Shown here piece after piece: positions 12,294 to 27,200 of a stretch of 64,000 bases of DNA. The stretch is taken from NCBI GenBank assembly GCA_017979445.1, contig CM030714.1, positions 39,754,308 through 39,818,307 on the forward strand, in the 5' to 3' direction. The DNA is from Akebia trifoliata (lineage: Eukaryota; Streptophyta; Magnoliopsida; Ranunculales; Lardizabalaceae). The notes below the pieces were generated by a model. The model made no database searches. It saw nothing but the letters and a program-made list of their open reading frames with translations, and was not told where the DNA came from. Made by a program: the position numbers and the translations under genes. The first letter of the stretch is position 1. Every line of letters starts with the position of its first letter.

Positions 12294-13971
12294 TTTACGA
12301 TTTATTTAATTTTTCAATGAGTTGGAAATAAATACACGAAATGACTCATTGCGTAGGCTCGGGCATCCGCTAGTATATATATGGACTGAGGGGCTAGGCT
12401 GAAGCTGGACCAAATGAAAAACATAGTCCTAAAGATTTGTCATTCTCCATAGAAATTTTAAAGAAAATTGTTGGAAGAAGAGGCCCCAATAAGAAGCATC
12501 CAAATGAAAGAAGAAAAAATGCTCTAAAATCCAAAGAGATTCAGTTTTGAATGGAGAAAAAATCCTAAATGGTGAAAAAAAATTAAGGGGGGAAGGGGTG
12601 GAAGAAATACTTAGATTCAGTTTTGAAAATGATTTTGGTGAAGCCTAATTCTCATTTAAAAATATAATTTTGAAAATAATTTTTTTTTTTTTGTATTGAT
12701 CCATGGTGTTGAACAATATTGAACTCGCTTTGTGGCATCCAAAAACATGATCTGATGGCACATGGATGTAGAGGACAAAATTCTTTGAACTTTTTTTAAA
12801 TAAAAAACTAGAAATAATTAAATTTCATCATTAAATTTTGATTATAAATTTGACAGTTTGGGGGGAGTTCAATAGCCTCTCATTTCAAAACTATGAATCC
12901 AACTCAAAATATTATTTTATTTGATTTTTTTGGAGCACGAAAATCTAGAGGGCTGTGTTGTTGGATTGTCTCCATTTTAAGTTCAACTACCCTTGGTAAG
13001 ATATGAAAAAATATGAAAAATCTTACGAAATTAGTAAGAAAAATGTTTTACTAATTCTAAGTAGTAGGGATTAGAGCCCTTACGAAGTCAAAGAAAATGA
13101 GCGCCTTTATTAGGCCTATAAACAATGAGTGCAACATGGTCCTGATTATAATCAAGAATGGAACCAAACCAATAGTTTTGCTGGTTTGATTTGGTTTTGG
13201 GTTGTCGTTAGATTTTGGATTAAAAAAATGTGAAACTGATCAAATTGGTTTGATTCTCAATTCAAGGTTATTTACAAAACCAAATCAAAATAAAAATCCT
13301 TATAAAAATAAATATATATTAATTTAATATAGATTATTTAAGATCGTTTGTTAAAAAGGATATCTTACTGTCCATATTAAAATTGAAAACTCACAAAGAA
13401 TTAGACTTCTGTCTCTCTGCTTTCCTTTCTTTCTCTTTCCCTCAATTTTTCAATTGTGCTTACTGCTTAGGAGTTACGAGATAGATTAATGAATTGTTAT
13501 GTTAAATATTTCATATTTATTGTTTCTCTCTCTTTTAATTAAAGTATGTGTTGTTTACAAGCAAGTTTATAGGATTTTGGCAATCCCTGCAAAATGAGTG
13601 ATATTAGGGTCTTAAGAAATGCAAGATGAGGTATGCTCCCCTGGATTTCATTGACCCAATTCAACTGTTGATGAAAACAGATCTCTCCCAACAGAGAATT
13701 TAAATGTCTAAAATGCCCTCATATAATTGGAATTACAAAAATACCCTTTAATTAATACAATTCAAACTTAATGGATTAATATCATCCTTAATCAACCCTG
13801 TGACAAAGTTATAAACCCTACTTAACCAAAATGTCATCGTTCTCAACTCAATGTCATCATTCTCTACACTAATCGTTCTCAACCCTAGTTCTCATCAATC
13901 TCAACCTAGATATGATCATTTTGAAGTTAAATCTCATCTTTTTCAATCTAATCTCATCATCTAGCAATACC

Positions 13972-13976
<5 letters not shown>
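12294..13976. other. AT-rich sequence without recognised gene
   Basis: No coding signal found on either strand. By position 12294 onward continues the sequence interrupted at 7544 by the copia insertion. A run of TTTGGTTTTGGGTTG-like degenerate repeats lies near 13180-13290. Confidence 0.3.

Positions 13977-14041
<65 letters not shown>
13977..14041. repeat. (TA)n microsatellite
   Basis: About 32 TA dinucleotides directly flanking a TDH element, as seen at most other copies. Confidence 0.95.
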
Positions 14042-14044
<3 letters not shown>

Positions 14045-14394
14045 CAGCGTTATTACGACCCCTATTACGACTCATATTGCGACACACCATTTTGTCTTAT
14101 ATGGGCAAAAATGTTTGGAATGGGCTGATTTTTTGTGAGGATGATCTCTGTGATGAGAGGATTATCCTGACAAAAAATCATCCAATTCCAAAACTTCTAA
14201 CCCCATCAAAATTGATTTACAAAAATTGGACGGTCTAGAAGTTTCATAATGAGCTGATTTTTGGCAAGGATGATCTCCTCACCATAGAGATCACCCTTAC
14301 AAAAAATCAGCCCATTCCAAACATTTTTGCCCATATAAGACAAAATGATGTGTCGCAATATGAGTCGTAATAGGGGTTGTAAGAACCCGACCCT
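14042..14394 (+). mobile_element. TDH-1: TA-flanked double-hairpin element, terminal class E
   Basis: Ends are inverted repeats built on GCGTTATTACGACCCCTATT; each arm holds the GCTGATTTTT...GATGATCTC hairpin; centre reads TTGGACGGTCT. (TA)n on the left, TATATA on the right. Solitary copy in this part of the window. Confidence 0.8.
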
Positions 14395-14513
14395 ATATAT
14401 ATTCTTTATTTTTTTCCATAGAAAATTAAGCTTTGAAGTAAAAATAAAATATAAAAAATAAATCGTTGAAAGAAACTCACCTGAGAGTTCTCACCTCCCC
14501 CACATTGCACAAA

Positions 14514-14664
14514 ATATGGAATCTTTCAACTTGATCACCCAAAATTGAAGTCCTCAATGGTAGAACTTCAAAGCAATGGGTTTTAGAAATATGGAATCTT
14601 TTAACTTGATCACCCAAAATTGAAGTCCTCAATAGTAGAACTTCAAAGCAATGGGTTTCAGAAA
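14514..14664 (-). repeat. 75-bp tandem duplication
   Basis: A 75-bp segment starting ATATGGAATCTTT at 14514 recurs at 14589 with few changes. It lies in an 83-codon minus-strand frame (14477-14728) in which the repeat gives CFEVLLLRTSILGDQV twice. I do not recognise a protein; the unit is 25 codons, so the frame is kept by length alone. Confidence 0.7.
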
Positions 14665-14739
14665 GAAAACCACCGACACTCTTGATAATAGTCTTACAAT
14701 AAGAAATAGAAACCCAAACTGGAACCATATGGTGAGATA

Positions 14740-15271
14740 TTTAGAAAACTCCAACTAAGAAAGAAGTTAAGATTTTTGGTTAAATCCAATGGTTTGAATT
14801 CATTCTGATTTTTTATTATTTCATTTAAAACAATGATATTTTCATAAATTAAATCCTTCAAGCGTGTTTTGGGTATTCAAACGATACAATGTTAAGAACA
14901 AACATTTGTTACGGTTTGATCGGGTCAACAAAAGTCTAGAGGACAGACCTTATCTTGCATTTAGTTGGGGTGATCCCAATATCGCTCATTTCACAGGGTG
15001 TGGAAGGCAGAAAAATGCATCTTAAGTAACCATTGAAGCCACCCTAAAATAAATAAAAAACTTTCTGATAATGGTGATCGAATTCCATTTAACCTACTTA
15101 TTGGAAGGACAAATCTCTGAAGTACTTAAGATTCAGAGGTTTCAAGAACTGAGTATACATCTAAATCTTCCATTAATGATGTGGAAGCTCTGTTGTATTA
15201 AGCAACAAAAGCTATAATAAGGCTAGTGAGCAACGGGATTGGTAGTTTGGGTGTCTGCATCAAGATTTAAC
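14740..15271. other. MED7 downstream region
   Basis: No gene seen. Includes the 3' UTR of MED7 at its upper end; no clear poly(A) signal was pinned down. Confidence 0.3.
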
Positions 15272-18200
15272 TCATTGAAAGTGGCCATCTAAGGTTGCAA
15301 TCGACTCCTTGAGTAATTTTTGTGCCTCTTCTCTTCTTCTGACCAACAAAAAGACACCATCAATCAAGATATGTAAAAAAAGAAAAATATGTCATCCCAA
15401 AATAATTAAAGAAAGTAAATAAAAATAAAATCCCTTGGCTACTAGCCAATTGTTATGGCGATATGAGTCTAGTTTAATAGCCTTAGGTATTATAATAAAC
15501 CTCATAAGAACATAATAAACCCAAATAATTTTTTATTTTTGTTTTCAAAAAAGCACAAAATATTATGAATAATACCTTTTAATATCTTCCACGGCTTGTT
15601 TGCGGCGTTGTATTTGAAGCTCTAGTATATGAATTAGTGTTGATCTGGCCTGAACGGGAAATAATAATTATAAGATTGATGGTGAGAAGAAGACCAACAA
15701 TGATAAAGTTTCGAACAAATCAACAACAAAAAAAAACCTGGTGGGGACGCAAAGAATTGAGAAGGTGGTGCAAGTTCTTAAATATAAGAGAGATGTCCTC
15801 CACTCTTCTTGCATACTGGGACGGCCTCTCAACAAGAACATCTGCAAGCTCCAGAATATGTAGCTGTAATTCTCTGTTTAGTGACCGAAGTTCTTTCTTG
15901 AAATCTACAATAAATGACGAAGGTTTTAAACACCAAGATATAAGATGTGAGACTAGAGCTAACTGAAGCAAATGATTGGCCTCGGGACCATTATACATGA
16001 ACTTAAAGATGATGTACAGATGGCAACGTCAGTGTTTATAAGCATACCTTATATGATTTCATGTATGCTGATCATCCAATTAAATATATATAGAAGTTAA
16101 AAGCAAATTAAACTTGAGCTTTGCCTCTTCATTACTCTTAATTTTTTAATATGAATATGTTAACACAAGAAACAAGGCATACAAGGAGGTTGAGGAGAAT
16201 TGTCTAGAAAGCAAGAGGTGCTACCAAGGAGGGAGGCACAAAGAAATACCTCAAGTAATACAACTCACCCATGAAGAAAATCCTCAAAAATACAAACCCT
16301 GAATTTCTCCAAACTTAGGTTACTCGACTTGTCAATAATATATAGTGTTCTAGCGGTGAAGACTAATATCAAGAGTAAGATCTATCTGGACCAAGTCTAG
16401 CAAGACACTATATTTCCCAATTCAACAAACCATAAATTAGCAAGGTCGAGCAAAGACTTGCAGCTGACTTGATAGCCAAGCCCACAAACCAAAATTTACC
16501 CCTCAAACAACCAAAAATGAATGATTTTTCATATATTGCTGTACTTTTTTTTTTTTTTATTGGTAAAAATCAAGATAGTCTCATTAAAGAAGGGGATCAA
16601 GTTGACCGCCCAATAAAGTACAGAACTAACAAAAAAACCCGAAAAAAAAAAAAAAATTAATAAAACTATTTCAAAACCAGGTTACGCACCCTATCCCACC
16701 TTACAACAAAATCCTCAAAAATATGCCCCAAAACACTTTAAACAATTCGCACCAGAAAAATAAAAGAGCTGGGGTGGCTAGCACAATTTCTTGGGTGTTG
16801 GAGACTTTCCCTTCAAAACAACGGTTATTTCTCTCCTTCCATATGCTCCAACACACCGCAAAAGGAAGCAATCCCCACAAGACTCGTTTGGAATTGACAA
16901 AGTGAAAACCTCAGACTAGCCAACTTCCAAACAACGCCTGAACAAATGAAGGAAAGAAACCCTCCACCACAAACAGGGACAAGAAATGGAACCAAATCTC
17001 GCATGAGAAGTGACAGTGCATAAGAATGTGATCCACCGATTCCCCATCCTCCATGCAAAGGCAACAAAAATTTGGAGAGCAAAAACCCCTCATAACCAAA
17101 TTACCCAACGTTGCAATTCTCCCCAATGCCGAGAACCAATTGGAAATCGAAATCTTTGAAGGAATCTTACGGTGCCAGATAAAGGAATGAAGGAAAACAT
17201 AAAGACATGAAATAAGACCTACCAAATATAATGGCCTTATAGAAAAATGACCATCCGCAATGCACCCAAAACCTACGATGAGCAGAGAAGACTCTACGAA
17301 CCTCATCAAGCTTCCCAAACTCTTCATCTCCCAGTCATTGAAGGCTCTTCCAAAGCAAAAAAAAAATCCCAACTAACCAACCCACCATCCTTAACAGCAG
17401 AAGAAGAAATAGCCTTGTCCTTCTTCAAAGACAATTGAAAAATATCTAGGAATAGATCCTTCAAGGGTCTCTCTCCACATTACCAATTCTTCCAGAAACA
17501 CACCATATCGGCTTTGCCAACCTTGAATTTGACTTTCGAGAGGAAAAGAGGAATATTGCTCAAAATTCCTTTCCAAACCCCACACCCATACGAACCTCTA
17601 GCATCCCTAGATTCACACCCAAAACTTTGAGTGTGATACTTCTCTACTACCCAGTGTTTTAAAGTTCTCAAGACGCACTTGAGGCGTTTTGGGTTCTTGA
17701 GGCAAGGTGTAAGCCTCAACAATTTTATTAAAAATAAATAAAACCATTAATATTTAAATAAAAATTAACAAATACATAAGAAATAGAAAAACTATAAAAA
17801 TGAACCAATATTTTTATGTGGCCACTATAATATACCCTTCATTTTCCAAACTTCTAAAGTGGTTTTGGCTAATCTTCTTATTTTCTTATTCCTCCAATAG
17901 ATAAACTTTTAGTTCCTTTTTAACATCTTTGAATGCATGTAAGCATGGAGAAATATTTTTTCTAGTGCACGCAAAATGGTCTTTCATCTTCTTCACCCAT
18001 ACTATATTAGAAGAATACACACATTCCACACAAATATAACTTTCCCGAACAAATATTTGGCTCATCAACTTCAATCCCACGCTTTCAAGAGGGGTCTCAT
18101 CTATTATCTCCACTTCTATTCACTTGTTTTCCACTTTTTCTAACTATTACTAGCATCCACTTTCAATAAAGGAGAACAAAACATAAAACAAGAGAAAAAT

Positions 18201-21200
18201 ATGAGTTTTTTTTTTTTTTTTTTTGCGAAAAACTTAAAGAAAATACACATAATAACAACATACCTTAAATACCAAGTAAATTTTAGGTTGATGATTCTAT
18301 TTGAAGCAAATCTTCGTAAGAAACACATAAGTGAGGGAATCATACTCGAATGAATATTGAATGAATGCACAATAAGAAATCTTTGTGTAAGGAGAAAATA
18401 GGGTTTAAGAGAGATTTTGAGGTTTCTCCCTAATTTTTCTCCAAAAGAAACCTAACAACATCCCATTTACTAAAATCGCAAAAATGGCGTACAAACACTT
18501 CATAATCCAAGAAATCCATCAATTACTAAAACCCATCCTCAACATATATTTTAGAAAGTTCCAGTTTACGCGATCATAAACCTTCTGAAGATCAATCTTA
18601 CAAACCAAACCATCCAATTTCTCCTTTCTTTGGGAATCGATGCACTTATTACTTATGAGAACACCATCCAATATATGCATCCCACTAATGAAGACCCCTT
18701 GGATTGTGCCAATAATAGTTGGAATCACAGACTTCAATCTTGGAGCCAAGACTTTTGAGAAGATCTTATAAATCGAGCACACCAAACGGATTGGTCTCAA
18801 ATATGAAATCTCCTCCATCCCTGATTTCTTAGGAATCAAGGCCACAAAGGTGCAATTAGAGCCAATATCCAAGAACCCTTTACTGTGAAAGTCAACCAAA
18901 GTTTCCATAAGAGCCCTTTTCATCGAGTCCTAGCAATCTTTAAGAAAAGCCATTGAGAAACCATCTAGACCAAGAGCCTTGGTCCCTGCCATACTAGCAA
19001 CTACATAAAACACCTCACCTTCGCCAAAAGGTCATCCTAGCCATCTACAAGCATCACGAGAGATGTTATCAAAGTGAAGGTTGTCCAAACGAGGTCTATC
19101 AACAAACTACTTCGAGTATAAGGCCTTATAATAATCCACTACACCCTCCGCCACATCTTCCCCTTCCTTCCATACCCCATCTATCTTCAAGCTGGGCGTG
19201 AAATTATTTTGATGGTAGCTATTTGCCATCTTGTGAAAAAACCTCGTGTTGGTGTCCCCCATCCTTGAGCCATCTCACCCTTCACTTTTATCTCCAACTA
19301 ATTACCTCTAGAGTTGCTTCTTTTTGGAAGCACACCTTTAGGTGCAAACTTTTTGCTTTTTCCTCTTTACCGATCACTCATCAAATCATCATTTACTACC
19401 ACTAGGATAAACTAGCCTAGAAAATGAAGTCAACTAGGCTTATTGTCATAGCGAAAAATCTAGGGAGAAAAAAAATTACTAAAGTCTTTTTCTGTCAAAT
19501 TCTTGTGTCGATACTAATTAGAAAACTTAGTCTCATCTTATTTACACAAGCGAGAGTGGAGTTATAAGCACACACACACGCATCATAAGGCCGCATACTA
19601 ATTTTATTATTGCGCAATTAGGGATACAACTCACACAGTGTCTCCCATCACCTGGGTGGCTAGCACAATAACCAACTTTTGCCTTGGAGAAGGCCACTGT
19701 CCTCTAGCACTACTCCTCAACCTGAAAGCTTTCATCCCCCAATTGCTGCTAATGACACCCTATGCTCCTTGTATGAGTTGGCTACATCAAGTTGTGACAT
19801 AGATACCTTGAAGGACGCCATGGCGAATCTTCTTCCCAGGGCAAATGTTCTAAAAGACAACACCTTCTACCTTAATGCTTGCATATTTTCGTATTTTATC
19901 TTGATTATCTCACCCTACATATTTTGGTTTTATTCATAACAATCACAAATTCCGATTTCTTTGTTGACGATGCCTTTCGCTAGTAGGCAAAGAACTAGAG
20001 CCTTTCCCCCAACCTCTGTTGAAGAAACCATAGATGAAGAGCCTTTGTCTCAACGGTGTCGCTCCCAAAGGGATCTGACTCGATTTACCGATAGTTTAGA
20101 TGTCCCCATGGATGATTTAGATGTCGTTGTGCCAGAGGTGGCATCAATGAACGTAATGGCTACTTTCGCCTCTACCTTCACTGAATGGCACAGTGATTCT
20201 TTGAGTGGTGAAGGAGTTGTATCGCCCAACGACGCTTCCCCAACCACACATGAGAGAGAAGGCATCGTTCATTCAACATTGGAAGAAGTCTCATCTTCTA
20301 GCCGAGAACATCATTCGCCGCCCTCACCATTAAACGTTGAAAATATTTTTGAGGTAGGAACTTCTTGCGCTGGAGATAAGGAACTCAAGAACCCCAAAGA
20401 GATGAAAGAGAAATCTATAAAGGCTTTTGTGACAATTTTAGCCCGGGAACCAGATGAAGGTTTAAGTGGGAGTGACCTGACAAAAATTAGAGTAGAGTTC
20501 AACTTGTTTAGGGTTTAGATGATGTGTTAGGTGTAGATATTGCACCATCAGAACCTGCTCAAGTTTTAGGATCTAGAACCCCACAAAAGGTTTAATTGCA
20601 AAATTATGATGTGGGAGTGGTGTGGCATGAAAGAGGCTTAAGTATGACATCGAATAGGAATGGAGTGCCCAAGCTTGCACCAGACCAAGACTTTGGATCT
20701 AAAACTTTGCGAGAGGATCAAGGGCAGAGTTACGATGAGAGGGCAACCTTACAAGTAGTCGGTATAGTCAACGTTACCAAGAGAGCTCTAGATGAAGGTG
20801 TGGGCTCTTGTGAGGTTGCGATTGAGGAATAAATAGTTGTCGTCGATCTATCATCCGTAAGTCACCCAACTTTGGCAGAGTCCGAGTGTAGTTTGTATAA
20901 CCTCTTAGAGACTAGAATAAATAACAAATTTACTATTGTGGGCGATTTCAAGATTCTATTTGAGCATGCACCCCTTTACGAACGCATTTATGCGTGGCAC
21001 GGTCATATAATTCATCCTGTTGTCTTCGATAATTTCTATTATATTCAATGCGCCGCACTGGCTTAAGTCCTTCAGTTGATTCACGGAATGGCTTCTACAA
21101 GAACAGCGACCCTTACCGTCCAAAAATTAAATTCGTGGAAACAACTCCACGTGTTTGAACATTGAGGTTGATATTAGTTGGCTCAAGGTGAAGTCCAATT

Positions 21201-24200
21201 CTATGAAGCATGATTTTGAGGCCCCTCGCAATGTGTCTTCAAGAAATTTCCACTTTCAAAATGTGATTCGAGGGAAATAAGGAAGCTTTGATTGTCGCTG
21301 AGCGGGAATTAATGTCTTTGAAGCTGTGTGTGCTAGAGTTTGAAGACCAAATTAATCAGTTTCAAGGGGAGAGCTCTTTGTGCAAAGCTCACCTTATGCG
21401 TCATCTAACATTGGCTCAAGAAAGTGCCATTCTAGACGATCTATTTTAGACAAGCACTTCGAGCAAGCGTTCATCTTTTTTTTTTTTTTGTATTATTTTA
21501 TTTAGTATACTAAAAACACTCAAATGAAGAATTTTCCTATCCTTGTAAGGCACATCGACATTTATGTGTTTTTATGAAAATGTTTTTTACTTTTCTTTCT
21601 TTCTTAAATAATTCAAGAATATTTGCTTGTCGTTTTGAACGAAGAGATGATGAATATTACAAGTTATTCAGAATATGAAATGACACAATATGTACTACAA
21701 AAGGAGAAGTCATGTGTTAAATTCATTAAATTGTAGACGAGTACAAATAGCAATTCCCTTACAACATTAACTATGATAACTCTTAAGCCACTTTCAATCA
21801 ATTGGTTCTCTCATAAGGCATCCTTCCATAGTTTTTAGGTGATAGTAGCCGCTTCCTCCTAGCTTTCCAATGATGCAAGGACCTTTCCTCTTGGGGGCGA
21901 ATTTTAGCGTCGATACTCTTCTTCTCGTTAGTGCATGTGCGCCAAACTAAGTCGCCCTCCGAGAATGTATGTGGGCAGACAGTTTTGCTGCAAGTCCTCG
22001 CCATGCCTCTTTTGTAGGCGTTGATTTTGACTGTTGCCAAAGCTCTTTTCTCATCTAGTAGTTCTAACTCAACAAATCTTGCAATCTCGTACTCATCTTC
22101 TTCAATCTTACTGGCTAGCGCGACCTTAGCTGATTGAATCTCGAAATCAATTGGTAACAGAGCATCTGACCCATAAACTAACGTAAATGGCGACAATTTA
22201 GAAGCAATTTGGAGCGCCACTCAATACGCCCATGATGCCATGGCCAACTTTTCATGTCATCCAGCAAGATGATCATACACGATGAGACTCAATATCTTGA
22301 GTAACATTTTATTTGTTGCTTCCACCTAGCCATTGCCTTTCGAGTAATATGGGTCGATTTAATGTGACTTACACCATATCTCATGAGAGGCCCCATATAG
22401 CGATTCACAAATGGGGTACCATTGCTTAAAATTATTTTTTGTCGATGCCAAACCTACATATAATTTGCTCCTTCACAAAATTAACTATTGTGGGTCTCGT
22501 AGCCTTTTTTAGTAGGGTTGCCTCGACCCATTTTGTGAACAACTCGATCGCCATTATAATCCAAATATGCCCTCAAGATGACTTCGGTTTTATGGGGCCA
22601 ATCAAATCCATCCCCCATCCATAGAATGGCCATAGTGCCCCTATACATCGCAACATAGTTGATGGCGCATGTATCAAGTTCCCACGTGTTTGGCATTGAA
22701 TAAATTTTTGCACTAAAGCCGCTGTTGTGTCATTTTCCATAGTGAAATAATAGCCGACTTCGAGCTTCTGGTGAAGTAATTTGCGCCTTACTTGATGCTC
22801 TCCAGCATCTCCACCATGTATTTCGGTCATTACTTTCCGAACTTCCATTTCACCCAAGCATCGAAACATTTTCCCATTTGTTCATTTTCGATGGAGTACA
22901 CCACCTATAAGTGTAAACCATTTGACATTGCGTTTTAGTTTGGCACCTTACTATGCTCTACAGGGATTTTCCCTTAAGGAAACTAAGGTAAGGGTCCCTC
23001 CAATCCGAAAAAAGCATCAGCTACCATGGCCTCTCCACAGCAGGGTTGACACTATGACATTTTTGGCATAAATCTTAGACAGTCCTAGCCAAGCTAATCA
23101 TCTCATGCCAAAAATATCCATGTCGTTGTATCATTCTATAAGGAAGGATTTCTGAATTCTGCCCACACAATTTCATGAACCCTTCTCAAGACTTCCCCTA
23201 CCTCTTAAGTAATGATGCAGCATGCCAAGACCCCATCTGGTTGTCTATGATACAGAATTCCCTGGTATAAGGCGTATGGATGCAGACATCGTATTTGCTC
23301 TTTTGTAATATTCGGGGTATTTAGTTCCTCTATTATTGTTGTACGCCAATCATTTTCATCCTCCTTTGAATCGTTTGGGAACCATGAAAATGGTACTGAC
23401 TTCCTGAGTACCTTAGCTCTTGTCTTGTCTCCCCCTCAAATTGTAATTTCGTGGCTAGTGTGGTAAGCGCATCTACATGTCTATTCGACGCTCACCATGT
23501 ACTAAGTATGGTGGAATCCTCAAAGTGCTTGAACAGTTCTTGTGCCCCCGCTCTATAAGGCGCTAAAGGGATTTCTTTAAGTGTGAACTCTCCGCTCATT
23601 TGTTTTATCAGAAGGTTGGAGTCTCCCTTAATATCCAATTGTTTGAAACCCCCATTGATTTGGCTAATGACAAGCCTATCAAGAATGTTTCGTACTCGGC
23701 GGCATTATTGGTACATGGGAAATCCAACTTAAAGGCCATGGAAGTCGACGTCCCATCAGGAGTCGTGAGCACTGCTCTCGTTCATCCGTCAATGGCTATA
23801 GACGATCCATCAAATTGTATAGTCCAACGCCGAGTTTCTGATTCAACCGCCATTACCGCTGACTCTAGACTCTTGTCTGAAACTTCTATTGCAAAAGCAA
23901 AGTTATCGTCGTTGTCTGGGAACGCTGCCAATAGATTCGCCACTACATGTCCTTTAATTGCCTTAGGCGGCACACACGTTATGTCAAATTCTAAAAGCAG
24001 TAGCAACCATCTTGCCAACCGCCCTAAAAGAGCCGATTTGGTTAATAAATACTTTATGGGGTCAACCTTCGTGATCAAATGAACTTTGTTCACCAGTAAA
24101 TAATGCCTGAGTTTCTAAGTCGCAAAAATCAAGGATAAGCCCATGTCTTCAACCGTTGTATACTTCGCCTCACCACCTCTTAGGGCACGGCTAACGTAGT

Positions 24201-27200
24201 GGATCGGGCTCTCCACACCCTCTGTATTTTCTTAGCATAGTAATCCCCCGACTGCGTTTTATGTCGCCACTAAATAAAGCCTGAAGGGCAAGCTCCTAAC
24301 TGTTACCGTCATGGTCAGAATTTTTTACATTGCACTTTTTACTATATCAAAAGCCATCTGGTGCTCAGTAGTCCATTGAAATCATGTTTGTTTTCGCAAC
24401 AAGGCAACCAAAGGCGTTACAACATGCGCCAGACCCCTGATATAGGAAATTTTACCTAGGTAATTCTTCACTTCTTTTATTGCAGTTGGCGGCTTCATTT
24501 CCTTTATGGCTGCCCTTGTCTTGGTCTACGTCGATCCCATGCTTTTGTACAACAAATCCCAAGAATCTCCCAGTTGATATTTTGAAGGCGCATTTTAATG
24601 GGTTCATTCTCAACTTATATTACCGAATTCTACTGTTACGTCTATGAGTAAATCTATATTTGGCAGGGGAAAATCGTCCTTGGGAGACACCTTGTTAAGG
24701 TCTCGGAAGTCTACACAACATCTTATTTGCCCATTCTTCTTCACAGGTACCACATTTGCCAGCCAAGACGGGTGTCGTATGGGTTTGATGAATCCTACGA
24801 TTAACAATCACTGGACCTCCTCTTCAATTTGAAACTCTATCTCATGGCAAAAACACCTTAGCGGCTGTTTGACGAGTTTGTGAGTACTCGTATTCAAATG
24901 ATGCACCACTAATTCCTCGACTAATCTTGGCATTTCTTGATAAGTCCTGGCAAAAATGACTTTATATTCTTTTAGTAATAGTACTAGCTCCACTTTTTCT
25001 TCCTTAGCCAAGCTGGCATTTATCATGACGGGATGGCTCTCTTCCCCATCTAAGTTCACTGTCTCCAATTTGTCAATATTATCTTTAACTCCGTCTTCTA
25101 GAGATAGAGGTGCCTTTCGTAAATGCTCAATAGTGTCATGAGTTCTTAATAATCCACACCCCTGCAAATCCCAAGGAGACGCCTTCTCCCCCAGCGAACC
25201 GTCATAATCTGTACGACGTCCTTCCATTAGGAAAAGTTATCTTAGTTATCCCCACACCCAACTATCCTTCGCAGATCTTGATTGTTTTTCTAGTGTGTGG
25301 GATATCATTTCTTCCTAGACCAACACGGGTATAACATAAATTTCTAAGTTATCTTCGTAGAATGCCGCTTCGTGCAAGTAAACCTCCTCTTTCTCGAACG
25401 GGGCAGGAGAGGCGCAAATTGTCACAACTTCACCATTGACGTGAGCTGTTATGCATTGATGATATGTAAAACTGAGCGCCTTGTCTTGATGTAACCACGT
25501 TGGTCCCAACAACAAATGATATGTGGCTTCAGCGTCTATTACATGAAAGAGAGTTGCCAATCTCTTTTATCCAATCCATAGGTTGACTTTTATGTACCTC
25601 ATTGTCCCAAAAGTATGTCTGTTGAAACCTTGAACTTTAGTCGAGAAATTGACAATTTGTCGCAATTGCATCTCAATGGCATCTAAAGTGGATAAAAGCA
25701 TAAGGTTCAGGGATGCTCCTGTATATATGAAAGCGCGTTTCAATTTCACCTTGTTTATCACGACTGTGACATACAAAAGGCGTACGTGTTCTATCTCTTC
25801 CAACATATCTTCTTTTGGAAATGTTATGTCGGCCAAAGGCACCTTGTTTTCACACAAAGACATTGTTATTGCAACTTCATGAACTATTTCTTCATGATGG
25901 GAGATGGCGGTGAGTGCCAGAGCAGCTTTGTATCTTTTATCTTCCGAAAATCCCAAACTACCAAACATTTATTTGATCACGTCCACTTTCTGTAAGTGCG
26001 CTACTACAGTTGAGTAGTCATCTTCCTCTAGTATGTTTGTGGGGTCGTGGAATATCACCGCCACTCTTGCCCGTGCATTTTGGGGTCCATTTTGCCTTTG
26101 TCCTCACTCCAATATCAGATTCTTCTAGAAGTTGCAGTTCTCCGTTGGTTAACTTCTCTACGAAGATACACTTTAGTACATTACGTTAGGGTGCCCTACA
26201 ATCCTGTGATACTCGCAGAAGCGTGGGTGGTGTTCTTCCTGCATTGATGGCTCCCTATTAGGTGACCGAAATTGGATTGCATCATCTTTTATCCATGCCT
26301 CGAGTAATTCCTCCACATCTTCAATACTGCATGGGAAATCTGGGCATTTCCTTCTTCACACAAACTGTGACGCCTATCAGGGTATCCACCGTTTCTTTCT
26401 GTCTTTCATTTCGCCTTCTAACACCATATAAGCTAGTGAAATTCCCCTAATGGGAAGGCGAACTGTCTTTCAGCCTCTCCTATCCACCCGTTCGGCCATC
26501 ATGGGAATAATTACTACACTGCATTTGGCGACAGCATGCAATTTGTAAAGTTCGGTATACGTAGATTCTCCACATATGCTCTCTAAATAGGCACCATGCC
26601 TGAGATGCACATGTCTACGAAGTGCCCTTTTGTAACTGGCTCATGGAAATCGGTCACGGCTTGACAAAAACGTCTTACAAAATCTATTAGCACCTCATGT
26701 TCTCCTTGATTGATTCGATTGAGATATACCGTCATAACTTGCTTCTCTACAAAGATAAAATTTCGAAGAAACGAGTTAACCATGTTTGTCCACAACGCTA
26801 TTGACACTAGTTGCAAATTGTTGTACCAAGTGTGTGTGCACCCTGTGAAGGACTTAGAAAACTCCCTAAGACACAATATGTGATCCGATTCATGTTCTCC
26901 CATGGCCTCTAGAAAACGAGCCACATGTTCCCTCACGTTCCCTTTTCTCCCGTAAGATGGTAAAAGGGGAGCCACATATCCTCTCGGGTACAACTTCTAC
27001 TTGAGCTCCATCGGGTAAAGTGGTCACAAATCATAAAGACAATCCTCCGAACTCTTAGGAGTTTCAATAGCGCATTTATTGTTACATATTGTGCAAACAT
27101 CGGCGGAGCAACGTTTCTTGTAGGTAAAGTTTCCCTCTCGTCTCTCCCCTCCAATTCTTTTTGCCGACCTTCTACCATGGTGGAAAACAATTTACCTCGA

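Larger units (their letters stand above)
16545..19400 (-). mobile_element. L1-like LINE, degenerate, in MED7 intron 2
   Basis: Order on the minus strand: a linker with MGDTNTRFFHKMANSY (about 19250), the RT core, then the zf-RVT region, then a poly(A) tail visible as a T-run at 16546-16558 preceded by TTACCAATAAAAA on the minus strand. Many stops and frame changes. A segment at about 17650-18500 without LINE coding splits RT from zf-RVT and part of the RT C-terminus is missing. Confidence 0.8.

Noticed and set aside
15637..15966. Plus-strand open frame of 109 codons
   Set aside because: It is the opposite strand of MED7 exons 3 and 4.
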